DNA of 45,794 bases from NCBI GenBank assembly GCA_020348925.1, contig CP070758.1, positions 3,776,965 through 3,822,758 on the forward strand, in the 5' to 3' direction. The translations under genes were made by a program, and so were the position numbers. The stretch comes from Gemmatimonadota bacterium. Its GTDB lineage: Bacteria > JBHIER01 > G020348925. Below the pieces are notes generated by a model, which was given only the letters and a program-made list of their open reading frames with translations, had not been told where the DNA came from and did no database searches. Shown in pieces: positions 18,633 to 26,426 of the stretch (position 1 is its first letter; each line of letters begins with the position of its first letter).

Positions 18633-19106
18633 ATGCCAGATCAACGCTTAAAAATTCTTGTGGTTGATGATGATGAAGGAGTAAGAGATTCTTTGAAAGT
18701 CATCTTAGAGGATGAGTACGATGTATGGGATGCCGATGGAGGCAAAAAGGCGCTGAACGTTTTCATGAGCATGAAGCCAAACCTCGTTTTTTTGGACCTG
18801 GTACTCCCGGACATGGGGGGGGTTGATGTCCTTGAGAAAATAAAGCGCCTTTGTCCGATGACACCGGTGGTTATTCTCACGGCGTACTCAAATATTAACA
18901 GTGCATTACATGCAATAGAGAGTGGAGCGAGCGATTATATTCCCAAGCCTTTCAGCGTTGAGGAAATTCAGGTGAGAACGGCCGAACTGTTGGGCAATGA
19001 GAAGAACAGACCTCTCGATTGCGAGAGTTTCCGTCAGAGGTGGTTAACGAGAAAGAAGGACATCAGGGAACGGTTTCTCACGACGGCTTTCGTACCCACC
19101 TCATAG
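18633..19106 (+). CDS. Single-domain response regulator (REC)
   Basis: 157 residues; ATG with AAAGGGGGTG at 18619-18628. Residues 7-125 are a complete receiver domain: acidic triad DDDE (12-15), phospho-acceptor D55 in VFLDLVLPDMGG, the conserved Thr in VILTAYS, and Lys in YIPKPFS. The 30-residue tail (DCESFRQRWLTRKK and onward) is basic and matches no output domain I know. It may be a connector like Spo0F or CheY, or a phosphate sink. Its REC is close to that of the AraC-type regulator at 26427 (both read DDD..VRDS..VILED), and both genes have the same promoter layout, suggesting duplication. First gene of the unit; the radical SAM gene starts 39 bases later. Confidence 0.88.
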   Translation: MPDQRLKILVVDDDEGVRDSLKVILEDEYDVWDADGGKKALNVFMSMKPNLVFLDLVLPDMGGVDVLEKIKRLCPMTPVVILTAYSNINSALHAIESGASDYIPKPFSVEEIQVRTAELLGNEKNRPLDCESFRQRWLTRKKDIRERFLTTAFVPTS

Positions 19107-19145
19107 ACCGTTCATTGCACTCATCGACGGAAAGGATCTGAAAAA

Positions 19146-20507
19146 GTGCGTATACTGTTTGTTGATCCGGCCCCACGCAGTGGGATTGTCGAACCGTATG
19201 AACATTTGGGTCTCGGTTATTTGTGCGCAGCATTGGGCGGAAAGGGGTACGAGGTTGATACGCTCAGTGTCCCTTTGCAGAATCTCTCCGCACACCGACT
19301 TGTGAGAGAGATCATGAAGACCGACCCCCATATCCTCGGTTTTTCCGTGAAGGAGATCAACGCCCGGCGCACTTTTCGATTGATCCGAAAATTACAGAGC
19401 GCCGGATTAAATTGCCACATCACACTGGGAGGCCATTTCCCGACTTTCAACCATGCCCGGATTCTTCATGATTTTCCGGAGGTGGACTCCGTCGTTCGTG
19501 GAGAGGGAGAAGACACCATCGTAGAATTGATGAGGGCTTTGGCCGACGGCGGCTCCTTAGCAGGCATCCCCGGCCTTACGTACAGGGAGGGCAATAATAT
19601 CAGGGAAAATCCTCCCCGGCCCTTGATCGAGGATTTGGATCGCCTTCCCTTTCCTTCGAGGAACATGACACCACGCGTCATTGATCAAGGCGGAGCCATC
19701 GGTCTGGTGGCCTCCCGGGGATGCTATGCCAACTGCTCCTTCTGCAGCATACGATCATTCTACGGCACCTCCTCAGGTCCCAAATGGCGAGCCCGGTCAC
19801 CGAAACACGTTGTGGATGAAATTGAAATGCTTGCCTCCGCCTTCCCCGGGATCCCCTTCAAGTTTGCCGACGACCAATTCATCGGGCCCGGCGAGAGAGG
19901 AAAAACGTGGGCCCTCAACCTGGCTTCGGAAATAAGGAAGAGAAACCTTTCCGTCCAATTTATCGTATCCTGCCGCGTGGACGCCGTTGAGCAAGACCTG
20001 TTCGCTTCGTTGAAGGAGGCCGGTTTGAAAAAGGTCTTCATAGGCGTTGAATCGGGAACCCAGCAGGGATTGGACCGCTTCAACAAAAAGACCACCGTTG
20101 AACAGAACAAAAGAGCGCTGAAGATCTTAGAAGCGGTCCGTGTCGCATACACTATAGCCTTCATCTTTTTCGACCCGTATTCGACCATGGAGGACGTGAA
20201 GGGAAATTTGGAGTTTCTGTCAGATATCCGCCCCTACTGGCATGGCAAAAAGGGTATTCTCTCCATAGAACCGTCGATTACGGTCCATAAAGGAACCCCC
20301 ATCGAACAACGATTGAGAAACGACGGACAGTTGCTGGGTGATTATTTAGGTTACCGATACCGAATCAAGGATCGTCGCATCCAGTATGTCCGCTTCATAG
20401 TAGATTTTTTCATACGACGTGTGATGCCTACCTATCACACGTTAAATCTCAGAGGGAAAACTATCAGAAACAGGGCACATGAGTTCTTTCATCACGTTGG
20501 CAACTAA
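19146..20507 (+). CDS. B12-binding-domain radical SAM enzyme
   Basis: 453 residues; GTG start with AAAGGAT eight bases upstream. Residues 1-150 form a Rossmann-like cobalamin-binding domain (MRILFVDPAP, YEHLGLGYLCAALGGKGYEV, ITLGGHFPT, VVRGEGEDT) without the DxHxxG histidine motif, as in the BchE/MiaB-like class. The radical SAM core carries C193-x3-C197-x2-C200 (GCYANCSFCS), which holds the 4Fe-4S cluster, then YGTSSGPKWRARSP, KFADDQFIGPG and VFIGVESG. Such enzymes do methylations or ring closures on lipids, antibiotics, cofactors or peptides. No pathway neighbour fixes the substrate, but a 30-residue peptide gene follows at 20598 in the same unit, so peptide modification is possible (inference). 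Confidence 0.88.
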   Translation: MRILFVDPAPRSGIVEPYEHLGLGYLCAALGGKGYEVDTLSVPLQNLSAHRLVREIMKTDPHILGFSVKEINARRTFRLIRKLQSAGLNCHITLGGHFPTFNHARILHDFPEVDSVVRGEGEDTIVELMRALADGGSLAGIPGLTYREGNNIRENPPRPLIEDLDRLPFPSRNMTPRVIDQGGAIGLVASRGCYANCSFCSIRSFYGTSSGPKWRARSPKHVVDEIEMLASAFPGIPFKFADDQFIGPGERGKTWALNLASEIRKRNLSVQFIVSCRVDAVEQDLFASLKEAGLKKVFIGVESGTQQGLDRFNKKTTVEQNKRALKILEAVRVAYTIAFIFFDPYSTMEDVKGNLEFLSDIRPYWHGKKGILSIEPSITVHKGTPIEQRLRNDGQLLGDYLGYRYRIKDRRIQYVRFIVDFFIRRVMPTYHTLNLRGKTIRNRAHEFFHHVGN

Positions 20508-20597
20508 TGGAAGAGACCGTTTATAACCTAAGATCTTGAGGGAACATTTACCACAACTATTCAATATTTCATTCCACGAAGAAAGGAGGTGAAAGGA

Positions 20598-20690
20598 ATG
20601 AGAAAAATGTATCGTCTTATAAGTTTGGTTGCTTCGATTGTGTTCGCTCTGTGTACAATACAAAGATATCCCCCTCTCACTGCAGCATGA
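20598..20690 (+). CDS. Small hydrophobic peptide, 30 residues
   Basis: A near-perfect Shine-Dalgarno AAGGAGGTGA (20583-20592) lies five bases before an ATG that opens a 30-codon frame ending in TGA at 20688. The peptide begins MRKMYR (basic), continues with a hydrophobic run of about 14 residues (LISLVASIVFALC), and ends TIQRYPPLTAA. This looks like a short signal/leader with a small C-terminal product, or a membrane micropeptide. It lies 90 bases after the radical SAM gene and is followed by a strong terminator, so it ends that transcript. It could be a signalling peptide or a RiPP-like precursor; I have no homologue in mind. The strength of the ribosome site is the main reason to call it. 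Confidence 0.55.
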   Translation: MRKMYRLISLVASIVFALCTIQRYPPLTAA

Positions 20691-20745
20691 TATCGGAGTA
20701 ATTATGCCTACCAGATAAAGGCGTTTGGCTCTTAGTCGGAAACAT

Positions 20746-20787
20746 AAAAAAGAGGCACGATTGAGGAAAAAATGGTGCCTCTTTTTT
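20746..20787 (+). terminator. Rho-independent terminator, possibly bidirectional
   Basis: A perfect 13-bp stem, AAAAAAGAGGCAC (20746-20758) with GTGCCTCTTTTTT (20775-20787), around a 16-base loop; the GC-rich part is followed by six T on the plus strand and, symmetrically, on the minus strand. It ends the REC/radical SAM/peptide transcript. Confidence 0.85.
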
Positions 20788-20793
20788 AATGCC

Positions 20794-20822
20794 TTGCTAT
20801 TTGAAAAATTTCATTGTATTAT
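20794..20822 (+). promoter_or_regulatory. Probable sigma-70 promoter of the binding protein/kinase genes
   Basis: TTGCTA (20794-20799), 17 bases, TATTAT (20817-20822). Predicted start about 20829, twenty bases before the ATG at 20849. It sits directly after the terminator, so the downstream genes need their own promoter. Confidence 0.5.
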
Positions 20823-20848
20823 TTCTGGAGAAATGAAAGGTATGTTAC

Positions 20849-22405
20849 ATGTTCCATTTTCCAAAAATATGCATTATTGCTCTCTTCAGTTTCATTCTCC
20901 TGTGTTCCTGTTCCTCGAAAAGAAACCCTGTCGTTCTTCGTTTTGGTGTTTCAAGTGCTCCATCATCGTTGGATCCGGCAGAGACGGAGGACTTCGTGGC
21001 AAGCAAAATATTGGCCAATATGTTCGATACCTTGGTCAACTATGAGAGGGGTAAGTTTTTCAAGAGGTCAGCCTTAGCCGAATCACTCAGGGTAAATTCT
21101 GAAGGAACGATATGGACTTTCTATCTGCGTCGGGGCATCACTTTTCACGACGGAACCTCTTTCAATGCTGAAGCCGTGAAAATATCCTTCGACAGGCAAA
21201 TGAATCCGGAGACCGATTTCTACCTCACTGAAAAAAATGTGTATGGAGGCTCGACCTTGAGTATGATCGAACGCATCGACATACTCGACGAGTTCACAGT
21301 CCGTTTTCAACTGCACTATCCATATGCTCCTTTTTACCATACGCTGGCCAATTGTTTCGGAGCCTCTATCATCAGCCCATCCGCTCTGAGAAAATTTGGC
21401 CCTGAATTCGGGAAACACCCCGTGGGGACAGGCCCTTTTCGCTTGGCCAGCTGGAAAGAGGGAAAATCGATCACCCTGGTGGCACATGAAACCTATTGGG
21501 GAGGTCCGCCAAAGATCGACAGAGTAGAATTTGTCATAGTCCCTCAATCCATTGACAGAGTGGAGAAGATGCTTGATGGTTCCTTAGACATCATTGAGGA
21601 TGTCGGAGCGACTTTGATCGATAAGCTCTATCTAAAACAGGATGTCGAACTAATCTACAGTGAAGATCTCGGGGTGCATGTGCTTGGTTTCAACTGTCAA
21701 CAAAAACCTTTCAACGATCCAAGAGTGCGGAAAGCCGTTGCTCTGGCTTTTGATAAAGAGAAATTTGTGCATACGATGCTTCGAGGAAAAGGTCTGGTCG
21801 CCTCCAGCCCCCTACCCCCAGCCCTGGGGACATTTTCTTCGCTATCAGAACAGTTGCCGTATGATCCTGTCGCCGCTCAAAAGCTTTTGGCCCAAGCAGG
21901 ATATACTCGAGGGTTCTCTGTTGACCTGTGGTGTTACTGCATATCGGAACGGGCAGGCGTCCTCCCCTTAGCAATCAAAAAAAATCTTAAAAAGATAGAC
22001 ATCCAGGTCAACATAAAGTATTATGAAGATTGGGATGAGTATAATAGAGGCGTTATGAGAGGAGAAGCATCCCTCTTCGTAGACGGATGGAGAGGCAACA
22101 TAGTAGATCCCGACGGCTTTCTGTACCCCATTTTCCATTCCCGGGCAAGGAAGAGCGGAGGGAATTTGTTCCATTACTCGAACGCGAGTTTCGATCAATT
22201 ATTAGAGGAGGCGCGTCGCACAATGAATGAACCCACGCGCATGATGCTCTATGATGAGGCACTAAGAATTATTGTTTCGGATTTACCCTGTCTCTTTATC
22301 AGTTTCAGTAAAGAGACCTTTGCCCTTCGAAGTTGTATCGAAGGATTCTCTGTGAATCCTTTGGGTATTGTTCGATTGAATAATGTTGAATACGTACCCC
22401 TCTAA
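20849..22405 (+). CDS. Family 5 (oligopeptide/dipeptide-type) solute-binding lipoprotein
   Basis: 518 residues, standard for OppA/DppA proteins. The signal peptide ends in a lipobox LCSC with the lipid-bearing cysteine at 21. Family signatures: FGVSSAPSSLDPAETEDF, IWTFYLRRGITFHDGTSFNAEAVKISFDR, HPVGTGPFRLASWKEG, HETYWGGPPKIDRVEF, FNDPRVRKAVALAFDKEKF, LLAQAGY. Such proteins bind peptides, nickel or sugars outside the inner membrane and normally feed an ABC permease, but no permease or ATPase gene is nearby. A kinase follows after 77 bases, so a sensing role is plausible (inference). The ATG has AAAGG eight bases upstream. Ligand identity cannot be read from the sequence. Confidence 0.9.
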   Translation: MFHFPKICIIALFSFILLCSCSSKRNPVVLRFGVSSAPSSLDPAETEDFVASKILANMFDTLVNYERGKFFKRSALAESLRVNSEGTIWTFYLRRGITFHDGTSFNAEAVKISFDRQMNPETDFYLTEKNVYGGSTLSMIERIDILDEFTVRFQLHYPYAPFYHTLANCFGASIISPSALRKFGPEFGKHPVGTGPFRLASWKEGKSITLVAHETYWGGPPKIDRVEFVIVPQSIDRVEKMLDGSLDIIEDVGATLIDKLYLKQDVELIYSEDLGVHVLGFNCQQKPFNDPRVRKAVALAFDKEKFVHTMLRGKGLVASSPLPPALGTFSSLSEQLPYDPVAAQKLLAQAGYTRGFSVDLWCYCISERAGVLPLAIKKNLKKIDIQVNIKYYEDWDEYNRGVMRGEASLFVDGWRGNIVDPDGFLYPIFHSRARKSGGNLFHYSNASFDQLLEEARRTMNEPTRMMLYDEALRIIVSDLPCLFISFSKETFALRSCIEGFSVNPLGIVRLNNVEYVPL

Positions 22406-22482
22406 CCTGTATCAGAAGGTGACGCTTTGCGAATACTCCAGGAGATTACTTTGTAAGCACGCTCTGTAATCATGCTCTATCG

Positions 22483-24333
22483 ATGAAACTGCGCATCAAA
22501 TTTCTGTTGTCAATCTCTCTCCTTATTCTCATGGTGATCGGTGTTATCGTCATCGTGGTCAATCATCTCGAGGAGCGGTCAATTCTCGAGGACAGGGAGA
22601 TCAGTGCTTTCGATCTTGTCTATGTCCTGGCTCACAGTAGTGTCCAAGCCATTGTGGCCGATGATTATTTGGTTCTGCAGGAAATTCTTGATAGCGTTCA
22701 CAGCAAAAAAGATATCATACAGGCCATGATCCTCGATAATGACGGAAACATCCTGGTCCATAATGATACACGGTTGGTCGGTCACACTTTGGCGGACGCA
22801 CTCTCAACGGATGCTATCCGGGCGAACTCCGAACGCTCTGTTCGAATCCAACATGGTGGCACAACACCGGCTTGGGACGTATCCGTCCCGGTTATGATTC
22901 TGAACAAAAAGGTGGGAACAGCCAGAATTATCTTCTCGCTGGAGAGCGCCTATAGTGAAATTGCCAAGACGCGAAATACCGTACTGACAATAGGGGCATT
23001 TGCATTTTTGAGTGGTATTTTTCTTTCCATGGTATTAGGAAGGATTATTGCCAGACCTTTGTATAAACTCGTGGATGCCACTCGACGAATTGGAAAAGGC
23101 GATTTATCCTACAGGGTTCGAATTGATTCCGGCGATGAGATCGGCGAGCTGGCTAAGGCATTCGATCAGATGATCGAGGGTCTGGTCGAGAGAGACACAC
23201 AACTCGAGGAGAAAATGGCTCAACTCTCCGAACTCTCCAGCTACAACGAAAATATCCTCCAGTCGATGAGCAGCGGTGTCATCACCGTCGATCTCAGGGG
23301 CAGCATAGTTACGCTCAATAAGAGTGCCGAGAAAATCACTGGTCTGATGAAAGATGACGTCAAGGGAAAAGATGTGAGATCGATAGTATCCTTCGATCCT
23401 TCCTTTCGAGACATCATCTTCAAGGCTTTGAGTTCCGGAAAAGAGATACGAAACATCGAGGTGAAATATAAGAATCTCCAAGATCGAAAACTTACGCTTC
23501 AGGTGAATACTCGACTTCTCAAAACTTTTGAGGGCAAAACCATTGGTGTCCTCACCGTGTTCAATGACCTGACCGAGATCAAGAAGCTCGAGGAGGACAT
23601 GAAACGGGCAGAACGGCTTGCCACATTGGGGACGACGGCGGCCTCGATTGCTCATGAGGTTCGGACACCGCTCACTTCACTGAGCACATTTACCGAACTG
23701 CTTCCGATAAAGTACAACGATCCAAAGTTCAGAAAGCGGTTCCAAGCCATCGTGCCAGCGCAAGTGGATCGTTTGATCAACTTGGTGAACGATCTCCTCG
23801 ACTTCTCCCGGGTCGAAACGCTTCACTTCCAAGATACCCAAATCAATACAATAGTGAAGGAAGCCGCAGATGTTCTTGCGGAAAAGACGTCGGAATGCGG
23901 TGTCCGTATGGACCTTGATCTTGCCTCGAACCTGCCTGTCATCCGAGTCGACCGAGAACATATTTCTCAGGTCTTCCTGAATGTGATACAGAACGCTCTC
24001 CAAGCCATGCCCGACGGTGGGGAACTGAAGATCGCCAGTGCCTATGCGGACTATGATGCCTCTCAATGCAAAGACACCGTTGAACGATCCTTATACCCTG
24101 GATTCGTCGAAATTTCTTTCTCCGATAACGGTTTTGGGATTGCTGAGGAAAACATGGAGAAACTTTTTGAACCGTTCTTCAGTACCCGCTCCAAAGGGAC
24201 CGGTCTCGGCTTGGCCATCAGCTACAGAATTGTAAAAGACCATGGAGGTTCCATTCAAGTGCGGAGTGAAGTCGGTCGGGGAACAACCTTTGTCATCTTC
24301 TTACCCAAAAGGACCCAGACTGGGGAAATTTGA
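22483..24333 (+). CDS. Membrane sensor histidine kinase (periplasmic sensor, HAMP, PAS)
   Basis: 616 residues. TM1 about 8-28, periplasmic sensor domain about 29-165 (single-CACHE-like by layout), TM2 about 166-190, HAMP about 190-245, coiled linker, PAS about 258-365 (MSSGVITVDLRGSIVTLN), HisKA with phospho-acceptor H391 in SIAHEVRTPL, and HATPase with the N box (NVIQNALQAMPDGG), G1 (DNGFGIAEE), F (FEPFFSTRSKG) and G2 (GTGLGLAISYRIVKDHGG). All catalytic boxes are intact. The layout is that of NtrB/ZraS-type kinases that partner NtrC-type regulators, and the next gene is one. I see no clear ribosome site before the ATG, which may mean coupling to the upstream gene or a misjudged start. Confidence 0.92.
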   Translation: MKLRIKFLLSISLLILMVIGVIVIVVNHLEERSILEDREISAFDLVYVLAHSSVQAIVADDYLVLQEILDSVHSKKDIIQAMILDNDGNILVHNDTRLVGHTLADALSTDAIRANSERSVRIQHGGTTPAWDVSVPVMILNKKVGTARIIFSLESAYSEIAKTRNTVLTIGAFAFLSGIFLSMVLGRIIARPLYKLVDATRRIGKGDLSYRVRIDSGDEIGELAKAFDQMIEGLVERDTQLEEKMAQLSELSSYNENILQSMSSGVITVDLRGSIVTLNKSAEKITGLMKDDVKGKDVRSIVSFDPSFRDIIFKALSSGKEIRNIEVKYKNLQDRKLTLQVNTRLLKTFEGKTIGVLTVFNDLTEIKKLEEDMKRAERLATLGTTAASIAHEVRTPLTSLSTFTELLPIKYNDPKFRKRFQAIVPAQVDRLINLVNDLLDFSRVETLHFQDTQINTIVKEAADVLAEKTSECGVRMDLDLASNLPVIRVDREHISQVFLNVIQNALQAMPDGGELKIASAYADYDASQCKDTVERSLYPGFVEISFSDNGFGIAEENMEKLFEPFFSTRSKGTGLGLAISYRIVKDHGGSIQVRSEVGRGTTFVIFLPKRTQTGEI

Positions 24334-24453
24334 TTGATGCACTCCAACGAAATAAAAGAAGCCTTTCATCCTCTTATATTCGCCATACTGTACATCCGAT
24401 TTTTCAAGCTTCTGTAAGTACCTTATTCCCTTTCACCATTTAGGAGAAAAGTG

Positions 24454-25836
24454 ATGAATGCAACGATACTCGTCGTTGACGATGAACCGAGCGTCCGGGA
24501 AACCCTCATCATGGCTCTCGAGGATGAATACGACGTTGTTGCCGTGAGAAGTGGTGAAGAAGCACTCGATCACATATCAAAATCGAAGGTCGATCTCGTC
24601 CTTCTCGATATCCTCATGCCCGAAATGGATGGGTTCGAAACCCTGAAAGCCATCAGAGAGAGGGACGATGAGCTGCAGGTGATCATGGTCACTGCAGTGA
24701 AGGAAATCCAGAAAGCGGTGGAATCAATCAAACTCGGAGCTTTCGATTATATTTGTAAACCCTATAAGCTTGAAGAGTTGAAACGTTCCATCTCTCGTGC
24801 CTTGAAGGTTGAGGAGCTGGAGAAGGAGAATATCTATCTTCGCTCCGAACTGGACAGTAGATTTCAATCCACGTCCATCATCGGAAAATCGAAGGCGATC
24901 CGGGATACTTTGGCTATGATCGAACGGATCGCCGGTATGGACTCAACGGTGCTCATTTCAGGGGAGACCGGAACCGGCAAGGAATTGATCGCCCGCTACG
25001 TGTGGCAGCGGAGCGCACGCTCCTCTCGTCCATTTGTGGTCATCAACTGCGCCACTATTCCCTCATCTCTGATGGAGAGCGAACTTTTCGGTCATGAGAA
25101 AGGAGCTTTCACATCTGCCGATAAAAGAAAAACAGGGAAATTGGAGATGGCCGACACCGGAACAGTCTTTTTGGATGAGGTGAGTGCACTTTCCCTGGAT
25201 ATGCAGACAAAATTTTTGCGAGTGCTTCAAGAGAAAACCATCGAAAGGGTGGGCGGAGGGAGGGTCATTCCTATTGATGCACGATTTATCGCAGCCACCA
25301 ACACAGATCTGAAAAAAGCCATAGAGGAAAAAACGTTCCGCGAAGACCTCTTTTACCGCCTCCACGTCGTGCCCATCTGTATCCCTCCCCTCAGAGAACG
25401 GAGGGAGGATATTCCACTTCTGATCGCCCATTTCTTGGAGCGTTTCAACCGGGATTTCCGCAAAAACATCAAAGGTGTCTGCGATGAAGTTATGGAGATT
25501 TGCACCAGTTATCGGTGGCCGGGAAATATTAGGGAACTGGAAAATTTAATGGAAAGACTCGTTGTTCTGACAACGGAGGAAATAATACCCATGAATATGA
25601 TACCCCAGAACATGCTTACCAATGAGATTGATGCGGCTATTGAAACAATCCCCGAGGAACTGAGTCTCAAGCAGGCCAGGCAAACCTTTGAAAAGAGATA
25701 TATTGAGAAGTTACTCAAGCTGACCAACGGAAACGTGCAGCAAGCGGCAAAATTGTTAGGTGTGCACCGAGCCACCGTTCTCAACAAAATCCAAGAATAC
25801 GGGCTGAATCGGCACAAATCTGTCAGTCATATATAA
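24454..25836 (+). CDS. NtrC-family sigma-54-dependent response regulator
   Basis: 460 residues from ATG 24454 (AGGAG seven bases upstream; a GTG three bases earlier is too close). REC domain with D52 in LLDILMPEMDG and Lys in YICKPYK; AAA+ domain with Walker A GETGTGKE, Walker B GTVFLDEV, the arginine-finger region LRERREDIP and SYRWPGNIRELENLMER; C-terminal Fis-type HTH (NGNVQQAAKLLGVHRATVLNKI). The sigma-54-contacting loop reads GAFTSA (217-222) instead of GAFTGA. It is probably phosphorylated by the kinase upstream. Two sigma-54 promoters with matching upstream inverted repeats flank this block (18557 and 26350), the obvious candidates for its targets (inference). Confidence 0.94.
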   Translation: MNATILVVDDEPSVRETLIMALEDEYDVVAVRSGEEALDHISKSKVDLVLLDILMPEMDGFETLKAIRERDDELQVIMVTAVKEIQKAVESIKLGAFDYICKPYKLEELKRSISRALKVEELEKENIYLRSELDSRFQSTSIIGKSKAIRDTLAMIERIAGMDSTVLISGETGTGKELIARYVWQRSARSSRPFVVINCATIPSSLMESELFGHEKGAFTSADKRKTGKLEMADTGTVFLDEVSALSLDMQTKFLRVLQEKTIERVGGGRVIPIDARFIAATNTDLKKAIEEKTFREDLFYRLHVVPICIPPLRERREDIPLLIAHFLERFNRDFRKNIKGVCDEVMEICTSYRWPGNIRELENLMERLVVLTTEEIIPMNMIPQNMLTNEIDAAIETIPEELSLKQARQTFEKRYIEKLLKLTNGNVQQAAKLLGVHRATVLNKIQEYGLNRHKSVSHI

Positions 25837-25866
25837 TTTCGTTTCCAATCCTTTGAATGCATCGAT

Positions 25867-25998
25867 TGTCATTCCCGTCCCGCAACAACTGCGGGATAAA
25901 CTCCTGCAGAGCCTGCCCCGTATTTATTAGGGGGAATCTCCTCGATATACACAACAGACTCTCAATGAAGGGGATTCCGGGATACACCCGGAATGATA
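25867..25998. repeat. REP/MITE-like palindromic element, degenerate
   Basis: About 132 bases bounded by TGTCATTCCCG (25867) and CCGGAATGATA (ending 25998), inverted relative to each other. Each end carries a hairpin: TCCCGCA/TGCGGGA (25878-25896, 5-base loop) and ATTCCGGG/CCCGGAAT (25974-25994, 5-base loop). This is the look of the widespread GTCATTCCCG intergenic repeats. No coding sequence inside. Confidence 0.55.
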
Positions 25999-26152
25999 CA
26001 GCACAGAATCGTGGACAGTGCCGTGAAATACTGTTCAAAACCAATGTTCTTTTTCACTCTATGAAATGTGCATGTTACATCACATTTGTGTTGATTTTAT
26101 GAATAATCCGGGTGAGAGAACGAAGTTGAAAATCCAGAGAATAATTTGCAAT

Positions 26153-26171
26153 TGTCATTTTTTTTTGACAC
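26153..26171 (+). promoter_or_regulatory. Distal upstream activator site (inverted repeat)
   Basis: TGTCA, eight T, TGACAC. It has the same arm spacing as the copy 78 bases downstream. The distance suggests a second activator dimer site; 78 bases is about 7.4 helical turns. Confidence 0.55.
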
Positions 26172-26230
26172 CCCTCCAATTTCTTTAAAAATCAATAGTT
26201 ATAAAAAATAATCGCCCCCTATCCCAACCG

Positions 26231-26249
26231 TGTCATTTTTTTTCGACAC
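26231..26249 (+). promoter_or_regulatory. Proximal upstream activator site (inverted repeat)
   Basis: TGTCA, eight T, CGACAC, preceded by G (arms GTGTC and GACAC). Centre 111 bases upstream of the -24 GG at 26351, as with the copy at 18438. Probable enhancer for an NtrC-type activator (inference). Confidence 0.6.
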
Positions 26250-26349
26250 ATGTATCACGGTGATCGTTCCAAAAAAGTATGACCAGTGAAATCCCTAACT
26301 TCCAAATAATCAAAAGAATCGACATTCTCGTGGGCAGATGTAGGATTCT

Positions 26350-26365
26350 CGGTATTATTTTTGCT
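26350..26365 (+). promoter_or_regulatory. Sigma-54 (-24/-12) promoter of the REC-AraC gene
   Basis: CGGTATTATTTTTGCT: GG at 26351-26352 and GC at 26363-26364 with ten bases between; the -12 half TTGCT is good, the -24 half is weaker. Distances to the upstream site and to the ATG (64 from the GC) match the promoter at 18557 within one base. Confidence 0.6.
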
Positions 26366-26426
26366 TTATAGCAATATCTATGTATTTTTGAGAGTTTGGT
26401 TGAAACACAGGAGAGGGGTGCATGAT

